DNA of 64,000 bases from Modicisalibacter xianhensis (GTDB lineage: Bacteria; Pseudomonadota; Gammaproteobacteria; Pseudomonadales; Halomonadaceae), in NCBI RefSeq assembly GCF_900113605.1, contig NZ_FOPY01000001.1, positions 338,033 to 402,032 of the forward strand, in the 5' to 3' direction. Below, one piece after another: positions 56,451 to 64,000 of this stretch (within the stretch, counting starts at the first letter, position 1; each line of letters starts with the position of its first letter). A model generated the notes under the pieces. The model saw only the letters and a program-made list of their open reading frames with translations, was not told the origin of the DNA and ran no database searches. A program made the position numbers and the translations under genes.

Positions 56451-57335
56451 CTACGACTTCCGGGGCTGGCCGAAGGCGTTGATGGGCACCTTGAGGTAGA
56501 CCCGACCATTGTCTTCGGCCGGCGGCAGGTGCCCGGCACGCATGTTGACCTGGACCGAAGGAATGATCAGCTTGGGCATGCCCAGCGTGCTATCGCGCTC
56601 AGTGCGCATGGCAACGAAGTCCACCTCGTCGACACCTTGGTGTACATGGACGTTGTCCCGGCGCTGCTCGCCGACCGTCGTCTGGCAGGCATAATCTTCG
56701 CGACCCGGCGCCTTGTAATCGTGGCACAGGAACAAGCGGGTCTCGTCGGGCAGCGCCAGAACCTTCTGGATAGAGCGGTACAAGGTGCGCGCATCACCAC
56801 CGGGAAAGTCACAACGCGCTGTGCCGTAGTCGGGCATGAACAGGGTATCTCCGACGAAGGCGGCATCGCCGATGACATAGGTGAGGCAGGCCGGTGTGTG
56901 TCCCGGCGTATGCAGTACACGAGCTTGCAACCTGCCGATACTGAACGTGTCACCCTCCTCGAACAGCCGGTCGAACTGACTGCCATCTCTAGCGAACTCA
57001 TCACCACTATTGAACAGGTCGCCAAAGATGGACTGGACTTGGCTAATCTTCGCCCCGATACCGGTCTTCCCACCCAGGCGCTCCTGCAGGTACGGCGCCG
57101 CCGTGAGATGATCGGCATGGACATGCGTTTCGAGGATCCACTCGACCGCGAGCCCTTCGCGCTGAATGAATTCGATGATCCGGTCAGCCGACTGCCAGCC
57201 CGTGGCGCCCGAGGCATAGTCGAAATCCATGACCGAATCGAGAATTGCACAGGCTGTGCTGTCGGGATCGCGCACGACGTAGCTGAAAGTATTGGTGGGC
57301 TCGTCGAAGAACGCCGTGACCTCTGGATTGCTCAT
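56451..57335 (-). CDS. Blh-type metallo-beta-lactamase-fold hydrolase, probable persulfide dioxygenase
   Basis: The 294-aa protein has the MBL motif THVHADHLTAAPYLQ (about 70-84), HTPGHTPACLTY and GDTLFMPDYGTARCDFPGGDARTLY, which is the pattern of the Blh proteins found with BigR and YeeE/YedE genes. ETHE1-like members oxidise glutathione persulfide to sulfite and glutathione. It leads the three-gene operon (hydrolase, YeeE/YedE pair). No BigR/ArsR regulator gene lies adjacent, although a palindrome is present in its promoter. The start has GGGAGG upstream. Confidence 0.88.
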   Translation of the reverse strand: MSNPEVTAFFDEPTNTFSYVVRDPDSTACAILDSVMDFDYASGATGWQSADRIIEFIQREGLAVEWILETHVHADHLTAAPYLQERLGGKTGIGAKISQVQSIFGDLFNSGDEFARDGSQFDRLFEEGDTFSIGRLQARVLHTPGHTPACLTYVIGDAAFVGDTLFMPDYGTARCDFPGGDARTLYRSIQKVLALPDETRLFLCHDYKAPGREDYACQTTVGEQRRDNVHVHQGVDEVDFVAMRTERDSTLGMPKLIIPSVQVNMRAGHLPPAEDNGRVYLKVPINAFGQPRKS

Positions 57336-57371
57336 GAAACAGCCTCCCTATCGCAACGCTTGTCAGGGGGT

Positions 57372-57403
57372 AGTATACACGAACAAAAGGAATAACGTTA
57401 TTC
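57372..57403 (-). promoter_or_regulatory. Promoter region of the Blh/YeeE operon with a perfect 14-bp palindrome
   Basis: On the minus strand TATACT (complement of 57372-57377) is a good -10 box, and the perfect palindrome GAATAACGTTATTC (57390-57403) overlaps the expected -35 zone. This is the layout of a repressor site, for example for an ArsR-like sulfide sensor, but the regulator is not in the window. Confidence 0.55.
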
Positions 57404-57443
57404 ACTTTTCATATATACATCCGACCTGCCAGTGCACGGCGGA

Positions 57444-58664
57444 CTAAACCTTGCCCTGATTGTCCAGTTCGACCGCTTCGTGCATCCGCTCCAGAACATC
57501 GGGAAAGGCCGCTTGCACGCGGTTCCAGCTGGGAATGAACGGCTTGTCGCGCGGATATTCGAGAAATGCCTTGCCGGCCTCCATGATATTGCTGGCGAAC
57601 AGTTCCACGGCTTGTTCTTCACTGTGCCGGTCGAGTTTCAGTCCATTCATGATGGCGTCGTTGTCGTAGGTCTCGATCAGGTCCAGGGCAATGCGATAGT
57701 AGGTGGCCTTGATGGTACGAAAGCTCTCGGCACTGATCTGCACACCGAGGGTGGCCAGCTTGCGATAGAGCGCCTTGGCGATGTCCAGGCTCATGCGGTT
57801 GAGGCCGCCCGTGGCATCGCCCTCGGAGACTGGCTGATGCTTGTGATCGTAGACGTCGGCGATATCCACCTGGCACAGGCGCTTGGTGGAATAATTGCGA
57901 TGCACCTCGGAGAGCACGCCGATCTCCAGGCCCCAGTCACTGGGAATGCGAATGCCATCGAGTACGTCGGTACGCATCGAGAACTCACCGGATAACGGGT
58001 ACCGGTAGCTGTCCAGATAATCGAGAAAAGGCAGCGGACCGTAGATTGCCTTCAGCGCGCGCAGCATCGGAGTCACCATCAACCGCGCTACGCGCCCATT
58101 GAGCTTGCCGTCGGCGATCCGCGAGTAGTAGCCCTTGCAGAACTCGTAATTGAACTGCGGGTGTGCAACGGGGTAGATCAGACGCGCCAGCAAGCCGCGA
58201 TCGTAAGTGACGATGTCGCAGTCATGCAGCGCGACCGCTTCGGTGCGTCGCGAGGACTGCACGTAACCGGCGCAATACCAGACGTTACGTCCCTTGCCGG
58301 GCTCCTGGGGGGAAATCCCCTCCGCTTCGAGTTCGGCATCCAGCGCCTTGAGCCGCGGACCATCGTTCCACAGGATACGATGGTGTTGCGGCAGCTTCGA
58401 GAAAAACTCCCGGGCACGCAAGAACTGGTCGCGGTCGGCCCGGTCGAGGCCGATGACGATTTCGTTGAGATACGGCACCCGAGTCAGCTCATCGACGATG
58501 TTGGCCAAGGCCGGGCCTTCGAGTTCGGAGTAAAGCGAAGGCAGGATCAGGCCCATGGGCCGACGCTTGGCGAAACGCACCAGATCGGCCTCGAGCTCTT
58601 CCACCGGACGCCGAGTCAGGTTATGAAAGTTGGTGATGATACCGTTCTGGTAGAAATCGCTCAT
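57444..58664 (-). CDS. gpgS: Glucosyl-3-phosphoglycerate synthase
   Basis: GpgS (406 aa) transfers glucose from a nucleotide sugar to 3-phosphoglycerate, giving glucosyl-3-phosphoglycerate. It is a GT-A glycosyltransferase of the GT81 type: EIVIGLDRADRDQF, GRNVWYCAGYVQ, and the metal-binding DCD in ALHDCDIVTYDRG (about 148). ISDWGLE-like IPSDWGLEIGVLSEVHRN and VDIADVYDHKHQP are family blocks. The ATG overlaps the stop of the phosphatase gene (ATGA) and has AGGAG. It could use mannose donors (MpgS-like), but the overall pattern fits GpgS. Confidence 0.9.
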   Translation of the reverse strand: MSDFYQNGIITNFHNLTRRPVEELEADLVRFAKRRPMGLILPSLYSELEGPALANIVDELTRVPYLNEIVIGLDRADRDQFLRAREFFSKLPQHHRILWNDGPRLKALDAELEAEGISPQEPGKGRNVWYCAGYVQSSRRTEAVALHDCDIVTYDRGLLARLIYPVAHPQFNYEFCKGYYSRIADGKLNGRVARLMVTPMLRALKAIYGPLPFLDYLDSYRYPLSGEFSMRTDVLDGIRIPSDWGLEIGVLSEVHRNYSTKRLCQVDIADVYDHKHQPVSEGDATGGLNRMSLDIAKALYRKLATLGVQISAESFRTIKATYYRIALDLIETYDNDAIMNGLKLDRHSEEQAVELFASNIMEAGKAFLEYPRDKPFIPSWNRVQAAFPDVLERMHEAVELDNQGKV

Positions 58665-59503
58665 GCCAGCTCCTGTCCAAGCCAATGTTCCATACCTTCG
58701 GCCCAGCCACGCGGCCCGGTTTCCACGGTGCGATAAAGGCGGGGATGATCTATCTCGACGGGATGAGAGTGCATGCCACGGATGAGTACCGCCGCATCGC
58801 AGGCGTTCAGCAGCGCAACGTCATTGGGCCCGTCGCCCAGCCCCAGCGACCAGGGATTTATACCGCGCAGCGCACCAAGGCGTGCCACGAGCCAGCTCAC
58901 TGCCCTGCCCTTGTCGATGTTGCCCATCACGTGCCAGAACCGCCCGCCCTGCGTCAGTACCAGGTCATCGTTGGCCAGCAGGGTCCGGAACGCGTCGAGC
59001 ATTGCCTCGCTATCGTCCCAGAGCAACGGAATGCTGCCTTCCCGCTCGCGTGCCTGCCCGGCCCGCGCTGCATCCAGACCGGTCGCTTCGATGATTGCCT
59101 CGATCGTCATGTCGGGCAGGCAGCGAAAGGCCACTCCCAGCCTTTCACGAATCACTGCGAGCCGGCGCATGAGGAAATCACTATCCACGCTCAAGGCTTT
59201 CACTCGCAGCCCATCGACATTGGCAGGGTCGCGATCCAGACGGGCATGCTGCCAGGCAGCAGGTAAACCGATGATGGCGCCGTTCTCGGCGATGAAAGGC
59301 GTCTGCTCGAGGCCAAGCGCCTGCCGCAAGGGAAGCAGCTCCGCGCGGGTCTTGCTGGTTACGGGAATGACCGGCACGCCAGCGGCGTCCAAGCGCTCCA
59401 ACCAAGGCCGAGCCGGCTCCCAGCCGTAATCGTGATGATCGAGCAGCGATCCATCCAGGTCAGTGAAGACCAGGCGCAGCGGTGGCGAAATGGTCTCCTG
59501 CAT
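58661..59503 (-). CDS. Glucosyl/mannosyl-3-phosphoglycerate phosphatase (HAD-IIB)
   Basis: The 280-aa HAD-IIB phosphatase has motif I VFTDLDGSLLDHHDYGWEPA (shown), motif II PVTSKTRAELLPLR, and the C-terminal GLGDGPNDVALLNACD. Such MpgP/GpgP proteins remove phosphate from the synthase product to give the compatible solute mannosylglycerate or glucosylglycerate. Because the next gene is a glucosyl-type synthase, the product is probably glucosylglycerate. It leads the two-gene operon. Confidence 0.9.
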   Translation of the reverse strand: MQETISPPLRLVFTDLDGSLLDHHDYGWEPARPWLERLDAAGVPVIPVTSKTRAELLPLRQALGLEQTPFIAENGAIIGLPAAWQHARLDRDPANVDGLRVKALSVDSDFLMRRLAVIRERLGVAFRCLPDMTIEAIIEATGLDAARAGQAREREGSIPLLWDDSEAMLDAFRTLLANDDLVLTQGGRFWHVMGNIDKGRAVSWLVARLGALRGINPWSLGLGDGPNDVALLNACDAAVLIRGMHSHPVEIDHPRLYRTVETGPRGWAEGMEHWLGQELA

Positions 59504-59769
59504 TGCAAACCCTCTCGCGTGCTTGGCGATTCACCCGATGTCATCGCCCTATGAGTGTGCATAAGCACGTTGCATGCCAATTCCGCAAACTCAGGCACTG
59601 GCCAGCGGTTCCAGGTCACCGAGGGTGTCGCCAGGTGGCCTATTGCCTTATGGAGAAGCTCTTCATGTTCATTTTTGGTGCAATCCATGAAAGTTACGTT
59701 TTTCTACGCATATTGGCTGGCAGGAGCCGCTAATTCGCGATGCAGAAATGGTATTCTTACCACGTTGGA

Positions 59770-59777
59770 AAGCGCTT
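59770..59777 (+). promoter_or_regulatory. Short AAGCGCTT palindrome before the gluconokinase gene
   Basis: AAGCGCTT within TGGAAAGCGCTTCAC lies 20 bases upstream of the gluconokinase start. The core is like LacI/GntR-type operators, but the flanks do not match each other, so this is only a weak candidate. The 59504-59797 gap otherwise shows no clear element. Confidence 0.25.
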
Positions 59778-59797
59778 CACTTCAGGAACAATAGCAG

Positions 59798-60319
59798 ATG
59801 GAAACGTCACCCAAGTGTATTCTCGTCATGGGCGTCTCGGGCTCGGGAAAGTCGCATATCGGCCGGGCCTTGGCCAAAGAGCTAGGTTGTCACTTTATCG
59901 ATGGGGACGATCATCACAGCGCAAGCAGCATCGCCAAAATGTCACGCGGCGAACCGCTTAGTGACGACGATAGAAAAGACTGGTTAGTGACCCTCTCCGG
60001 CCTCTATCGTGATTACCATTATCGCGGCGAGTCGGTAGTCATCGGCTGCTCTGCACTGAAGAAACGTTATCGGGATGTCCTGCGCCAAGGCGCACCGGAA
60101 CTCGAGATTCTCTACCTGCATGGCAGTCGCGAGACACTGCTGCAACGGCTTACCTCGCGCGACTCACACTTCTTTCATGGCGAGCACATGCTGGATAGCC
60201 AACTCGAGGCCCTGGAGATCCCCTTGGCCAGTGAAGCCTGGCAAATTGATATCCGCCAGTCCCCCGAGGATATCGTCGAGCGCTACGTCATTTACCTACG
60301 CGATAGCAGGCATGCCTGA
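59798..60319 (+). CDS. gntK: Gluconokinase
   Basis: GntK (173 aa) phosphorylates D-gluconate to 6-phosphogluconate. It has the P-loop GVSGSGKSHIGRALA (about 12-26), FIDGDDHHSASSIAKMSRGEPLSDDDRKDWL by pattern, and SALKKRYRDVLR. It is 3-10 residues longer than typical E. coli GntK. It is monocistronic, opposite to the dgo operon. AGGAACAATAGCAG precedes the ATG. Confidence 0.92.
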   Translation: METSPKCILVMGVSGSGKSHIGRALAKELGCHFIDGDDHHSASSIAKMSRGEPLSDDDRKDWLVTLSGLYRDYHYRGESVVIGCSALKKRYRDVLRQGAPELEILYLHGSRETLLQRLTSRDSHFFHGEHMLDSQLEALEIPLASEAWQIDIRQSPEDIVERYVIYLRDSRHA

Positions 60320-60337
60320 TTAGGCATAGGGTGAAAA

Positions 60338-60361
60338 AATGCCAGCCGGAAGGCTGGCATT
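60338..60361 (-). terminator. Intrinsic terminator of the dgo operon (and gluconokinase, weak)
   Basis: AATGCCAGCC (60338-60347) pairs with GGCTGGCATT (60352-60361), loop GGAA. On the minus strand TTTT follows, 12 bases after the dgoK stop. The plus side has no T-run. Confidence 0.85.
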
Positions 60362-60372
60362 CGGAAGAGACA

Positions 60373-61278
60373 TCAATGATGTTTTTCGGCCAGAGCGACC
60401 AGTCCTGCCAAGGTCGCCCGGTCGCTATCCACTTCGACAATGTCCTCGAAACCTGCCTGTTGCATGGCCAGCCGATACAGGGCATTGAGCGCGCTGGAGC
60501 CGACCAGAATGACGCGACGGGCCTCGGAATGAAGTGAACGCTGGGTGCGGACCTCGCTACCGATCATGACACCGGAAATGAAGCTACCGACCTGATTGTC
60601 GGCAAGTCCCGCATAGAGATGCCTGCTTCGCGCCTCGAACAAGGCATGCAGCAAGCCCGCCGGGTGTGCCGCCGCCTCGAGCCCCTGGTGGAAGGCTGTC
60701 GCCTCGAACTCGGCCGACTCCCGGGCCGGCTCGCCGGGCAAGGTATGAAAGCGCACTGCATGATAGAGTTCCCCCGTCATGGCGGTGACAAAGTCGACCA
60801 GCTTCCCCTCCTCGAGGCGCGCCCACTTGCTATGCGTCCCCGGCAGGCAGCACAACGCCTCGCTCGTCTTGGCAATCGACAGGGCACCGAAGGCTTGAAT
60901 CTCCTCGCCGCGCATGACGTCGACGTGCTCGGAACTCACGATCTTGACGCCCGGCACGATCCAGGCGTTGTCCAGCCCGGGAGCCGCCACGACATGGCTG
61001 GCCAGCGCATCGGCATCGACCGGCAAATCCAGTTGCGGCGCCTCGCTCCAGCCGCGCTTGGAGCCCACCATGCCGGCCAGGTAGACCGGCACCCGCCCTT
61101 CCTCTCGCCACCCGCCGACCTGGGCGGCACAGTAATGGGGAAACTCGGCGCTGCTCAGCGAACGCAGGCCGGCATCGGAACGCCGGCTATCCAGCACTTC
61201 GCCGGAGTCGCGATCGACCAGGAAGGCGCGGAAGTTACTGGTTCCCCAGTCGATGGCGATGAGTCTCGACGACGTCAT
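60373..61278 (-). CDS. dgoK: 2-dehydro-3-deoxygalactonokinase
   Basis: DgoK (301 aa) phosphorylates 2-keto-3-deoxygalactonate to its 6-phosphate form. It belongs to the DgoK family: IAIDWGTSNFRAFLVD (phosphate-1-like motif), YLAGMVGSKRGWSEA, VPGVKIVSSEHVDVMRGEE and CCLPGTHSKWARLEEGKLVDFVTAMTGEL by pattern. A much longer frame begins far upstream, within the dgoA gene, but the conserved start is at 61278 and overlaps the dgoA stop (ATGA). It ends at a clear terminator. Confidence 0.95.
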   Translation of the reverse strand: MTSSRLIAIDWGTSNFRAFLVDRDSGEVLDSRRSDAGLRSLSSAEFPHYCAAQVGGWREEGRVPVYLAGMVGSKRGWSEAPQLDLPVDADALASHVVAAPGLDNAWIVPGVKIVSSEHVDVMRGEEIQAFGALSIAKTSEALCCLPGTHSKWARLEEGKLVDFVTAMTGELYHAVRFHTLPGEPARESAEFEATAFHQGLEAAAHPAGLLHALFEARSRHLYAGLADNQVGSFISGVMIGSEVRTQRSLHSEARRVILVGSSALNALYRLAMQQAGFEDIVEVDSDRATLAGLVALAEKHH

Positions 61279-61961
61279 GCGTCCGCCTCGCGCTCGAGAC
61301 CGTCTGCCTGGGCCAGGCCTTCCTTGACGCGACACCACTCGGCGACCAGACCACGCGCACAGCGTTCCACCTCCTGCGCCGACCAGCCCGGCCGGTACAC
61401 GCTGCCACCGAAGCCGAAGCCGTCGATACCAGCAGTGATCCACTCGCTCATGTTGGACTGGTCGATGCCGCCCACGGCAAAGACCGGCATGTCTGACGGC
61501 AACACGGCTTTCATGTCCCGGTAATAGCCAATCCCCAGGCGTGCCGCGGGGAACAGCTTGAGCGCACTGGCGCCTGCACGGGCCGCGGCCAGCGCCTCGG
61601 TGGGCGTCATGCAACCGATCATCGGTGCCAGGTCCTGCGCCACGGCTTCACCGATGACGGCAGGATCAGTGTTTGGCGTAATGACCAGGGGCGCATCAAG
61701 ATCGGCAAGGCGACGGCAAGCCTCAGGATCGAGTACCGTGCCGGCGCCGATCACCACATCATCGGGACAGCGCTTGGCGACCCGCTCGATACTTTCCCAA
61801 GGACGTGGCGAATTGAGCGGAATCTCGATCAACTTGAATCCCGACGCGACCAGGGCATCGAAGATGCTGTCGATCTCGTCCGGCCTCACCCCACGCAGGA
61901 TCGCCGCCAACGGCAGCTCCCTCATGGCCGCGTTCAGCGCGGCACGGCGTGTCTCGTTCAT
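61275..61961 (-). CDS. dgoA: 2-dehydro-3-deoxy-6-phosphogalactonate aldolase
   Basis: DgoA (228 aa) is a class I KDPG/KDPGal-type aldolase that splits the phosphorylated sugar acid into pyruvate and glyceraldehyde-3-phosphate. The Schiff-base Lys is in GASALKLFPAARLG (about 135), and GAGTVLDPEACRRLAD and AVGGIDQSNMSEW are family blocks. E. coli DgoA is about 205 aa, so this one has a longer C-terminal end. GGAGAGGTT precedes the ATG. Confidence 0.94.
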   Translation of the reverse strand: MNETRRAALNAAMRELPLAAILRGVRPDEIDSIFDALVASGFKLIEIPLNSPRPWESIERVAKRCPDDVVIGAGTVLDPEACRRLADLDAPLVITPNTDPAVIGEAVAQDLAPMIGCMTPTEALAAARAGASALKLFPAARLGIGYYRDMKAVLPSDMPVFAVGGIDQSNMSEWITAGIDGFGFGGSVYRPGWSAQEVERCARGLVAEWCRVKEGLAQADGLEREADA

Positions 61962-61970
61962 AACCTCTCC

Positions 61971-63119
61971 TTACCACTCGGCAATACTGCCGTCCTCATG
62001 CGTCCAGACCGGGTTGCGCCAGCGATGGCCCACCTTGGCGCGCTCCTCCACGAAGGCCTCGTCGATCTCGACGCCCAAACCCGGCCCCTGCGGGATCTCG
62101 CAGAACCCGTCCCTAATGCTCAAGGCCGACTTGTCGACTAGATAATCGAGGACGTCGTTGTCCCGATTGTAGTGGATCCCCATGCTCTGTTCTTGGATGA
62201 AGGCATTGTGGCTGACGGCATCGACATGCAGCGACGCAGCCAGCGTCAGCGGACCGAGCGGGCAATGCGGTGCCAGCGCGACATCGTGGCATGAAGCCAG
62301 CGACGCGATCTTCAACCCTTCGCTGATACCCCCACAATGCGACAGGTCAGGCTGGACAATGTCCACCATGCCCTCGGCCAGCAGGTCGCGGAACTGGAAG
62401 CGAGTATGCAGGCGCTCACCTGTGGCGATCGGATAGCCCAGGCCGGTGGCAATATGCTTGAGGCTCGGCAGGTGCTCGGGCAGGACCGGCTCCTCGACGA
62501 ACATCGGGTGGTACGGCTCGAGTTCGCGCAGCAGCGCCTTGGCCATCGGCCGGTGCACACGGCCATGGAAATCGATGGCAATACCTACATCCGGACCCAC
62601 CGCCTCGCGGGCCTCGGCCACGCGCGCCACGGCGTCGTCGATCTTGCGATGCGAGTCGACGATCTGCATTTCCGGCGTCCCGTTCATCTTGAACGCCGTG
62701 AAGCCCTGATCGACCAGCGCCTTGGCACCGGCCCCCACGTCGCTGGGACGATCGCCGCCGGTCCAGGCATACATGCGCATTTTGTCGCGTACCTGACCAC
62801 CCAATAGCTGGTGGACGGGAACGCCCAGGTCACGCCCCTTGAGATCCCACAGCGCCTGATCGATCCCGGCAATTGCACTCATCAGAATCGGCCCGCCACG
62901 ATAGAAACCGGCACGGTACATGGTGTTCCACAGATGCTCGATACGATGCGGGTCCTGGCCAATCAGGTAATCGGCCAGCTCGTGTACCGCCGCCTCGACG
63001 GTCGCTGCCCGCCCTTCCACCACCGGCTCACCCCAGCCGTAGCAGCCTTCGTCAGTCTCGATCTTCAGAAACAGCCAGCGTGGCGGTACCTGCCAGGTCT
63101 TCAGTTGGGTAATTTTCAT
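61971..63119 (-). CDS. dgoD: D-galactonate dehydratase
   Basis: DgoD (382 aa, the E. coli length) dehydrates galactonate to 2-keto-3-deoxygalactonate. It is an enolase-superfamily protein: metal ligands in [24 protein letters not shown] and [11 protein letters not shown], and the catalytic His in [14 protein letters not shown]. It is the first dgo enzyme gene after the TRAP transporter permease, with a 9-base gap to dgoA. AAGGATC precedes the ATG. Confidence 0.95.
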   Translation of the reverse strand: MKITQLKTWQVPPRWLFLKIETDEGCYGWGEPVVEGRAATVEAAVHELADYLIGQDPHRIEHLWNTMYRAGFYRGGPILMSAIAGIDQALWDLKGRDLGVPVHQLLGGQVRDKMRMYAWTGGDRPSDVGAGAKALVDQGFTAFKMNGTPEMQIVDSHRKIDDAVARVAEAREAVGPDVGIAIDFHGRVHRPMAKALLRELEPYHPMFVEEPVLPEHLPSLKHIATGLGYPIATGERLHTRFQFRDLLAEGMVDIVQPDLSHCGGISEGLKIASLASCHDVALAPHCPLGPLTLAASLHVDAVSHNAFIQEQSMGIHYNRDNDVLDYLVDKSALSIRDGFCEIPQGPGLGVEIDEAFVEERAKVGHRWRNPVWTHEDGSIAEW

Positions 63120-63144
63120 GACGATCCTTTTACGATTCTTCCGA

Positions 63145-64000
63145 CTAGACCAGCCACATGGCCAGGTTGGGCCAGAACAGCAGCGCGAACAGCACGCACA
63201 ACTGGATGGCGATGAACGGCAGCAGCGACACGAAGATGTCCTTGAGGCTGATCTCCGGCGGCGCCACCCCCTTGAGGTAGAACGCGGCCGGCCCGAACGG
63301 CGGCGACAGGAACGACACCTGCATGTTCACCGCGAACAGGATGCCGAACCAGATCGGGCTGTAGCCCAGCTGCTCGATGATCGGCACGAAGATCGGCAGG
63401 GTCAGCATCGCCACCCCGATCCAGTCGAGGAACATGCCCAGCACCAGCAGGATCGCCATCATCACCAGAATGATCACGATCGGCGATACCTCCAGGCCCA
63501 AGATCATGCCCGAGATGAAGCGGTTGCCGCCCATCAGGTTGTAGACCCCGACCAGTGCCGCCGCGCCGATGCCGATCCAGATGATCATGCCGCAGGTCAT
63601 CAGCGTCTGGCCCAGGCTCTCGTGCATGGTCCTCAACGAGAACTCGCCGCGCAGCACCACCGCCAGCAGCACGCCGAACACGCCCATCGCCGCCGCCTCG
63701 GTGACCGAGGCCACGCCGCCGTAGATCGAGCCCAGCACCAGCACCGCGATCAGCGCCGGCACGATGATCGCCTTGAGCGCCTGGCCCTTGGTGGCGAAGG
63801 TCTCCTGGCGGTCGGCCTCGGTCAGCGGTGGCCCCATGGCCGGGTTCTTCAGGCAGCGCACCAGCACGTAGGCGATGTAGGAGAGCATCAGGATCACCGC
63901 CGGGGTGATCGCCGCGGTGAACAGGTCGGCGATCGAGACGCTGGCGATCAGGCCGTAGATGATCAGCACGATCGACGGCGGCATCATGGTGCCCAGCGAG
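63145..64000 (-). CDS. TRAP transporter large permease (DctM-like), partial at the window edge
   Basis: The frame runs past the right edge (the visible part, [23 protein letters not shown], is the middle of the DctM family pattern). It shows about nine hydrophobic segments and the family blocks [20 protein letters not shown] and [29 protein letters not shown]. It should move a sugar acid such as galactonate with a periplasmic binding protein and the small DctQ subunit, both presumably further right. GATCGTGATCATC-like codons suggest a very GC-rich strand. It is likely co-transcribed with dgoD (25 bases between them). Confidence 0.9.
   Translation of the reverse strand, partial: SLGTMMPPSIVLIIYGLIASVSIADLFTAAITPAVILMLSYIAYVLVRCLKNPAMGPPLTEADRQETFATKGQALKAIIVPALIAVLVLGSIYGGVASVTEAAAMGVFGVLLAVVLRGEFSLRTMHESLGQTLMTCGMIIWIGIGAAALVGVYNLMGGNRFISGMILGLEVSPIVIILVMMAILLVLGMFLDWIGVAMLTLPIFVPIIEQLGYSPIWFGILFAVNMQVSFLSPPFGPAAFYLKGVAPPEISLKDIFVSLLPFIAIQLCVLFALLFWPNLAMWLV

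Noticed and set aside
60373..61614. Extended N-terminus of dgoK
   Set aside because: The first 112 residues are antisense-like arginine-rich sequence inside dgoA. The conserved DgoK start is at 61278.

Overview
The window looks like a core chromosomal segment of a halophilic or marine gammaproteobacterium, most likely Halomonadaceae (Halomonas-like). This is inferred from several things together: high GC content, a strongly acidic porin, Pseudomonas/Oceanospirillales-type gene order (rppH-ptsP, lgt-thyA-folA, nrdR-ribD-ribBX-ribH-nusB-thiL-pgpA, yrfG-hslR-hslO-pckA), two types of malate:quinone oxidoreductase, and compatible-solute genes of the glucosylglycerate type. I found no tRNA, rRNA, CRISPR array, insertion sequence or prophage. 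Protein-coding genes fill nearly the whole window, and both edges cut a gene (a GGDEF protein on the left, a TRAP large permease on the right).

Layout. 1-1584: membrane PAS-GGDEF sensor (partial). 1.7-5.8 kb: polyamine-type ABC operon (binding protein, ATPase, two permeases). 6.1-7.3 kb: porin. 7.8-10.9 kb: lgt-thyA-folA-ProQ/FinO-domain gene. 10.9-14 kb: a sensor-receiver protein lacking a kinase core, and an NRDE protein. 14-17.6 kb: rppH-ptsP and a divergent HAD phosphatase. 17.9-21.1 kb: two malate:quinone oxidoreductases of different types. 21.2-25.4 kb: RND efflux pair. 25.5-30.8 kb: tex, gshA, dsbB, rsd. 30.9-32.6 kb: DUF1127 protein, divergent LysR regulator, MsrB. 32.7-37.2 kb: pckA-hslO-hslR-yrfG with divergent nudE. 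37.2-39.3 kb: secreted repeat protein, Gfo/Idh/MocA oxidoreductase, a 36-codon ORF. 39.3-43.8 kb: ilvD and lon. 43.9-50.8 kb: DUF945 protein and the riboflavin/nusB/thiL/pgpA cluster under nrdR. 50.9-59.5 kb: YeaQ/YmgE membrane protein, GH13_18 sugar phosphorylase, amino-acid ABC transporter, YeeE/YedE pair, Blh-type metallo-hydrolase, glucosyl-3-phosphoglycerate synthase and its phosphatase. 59.8-64 kb: gluconokinase and a galactonate operon (dgoD-dgoA-dgoK) with a TRAP transporter.

Themes. Stress and redox: DsbB, GshA, MsrB, Hsp33, Hsp15 and Lon, with lon preceded by a sigma-32-like promoter. Osmoadaptation: GpgS and the phosphatase would make glucosylglycerate, and the nearby GH13_18 phosphorylase could recycle it to glucose-1-phosphate and glycerate. 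Sulfur: a possible cystine importer lies next to a YeeE/YedE pair and a probable persulfide dioxygenase whose promoter carries a perfect 14-bp palindrome. Sugar acids: TRAP uptake, dehydration, phosphorylation and aldol cleavage of galactonate to pyruvate and glyceraldehyde-3-phosphate. I saw no clearly new multi-gene system. The most unusual items are the kinase-less sensor-receiver protein, the side-by-side unrelated Mqo enzymes, the split glucosylglycerate synthesis/phosphorolysis set, the duplicated-motif secreted acidic protein, and several clean inverted repeats in promoters.
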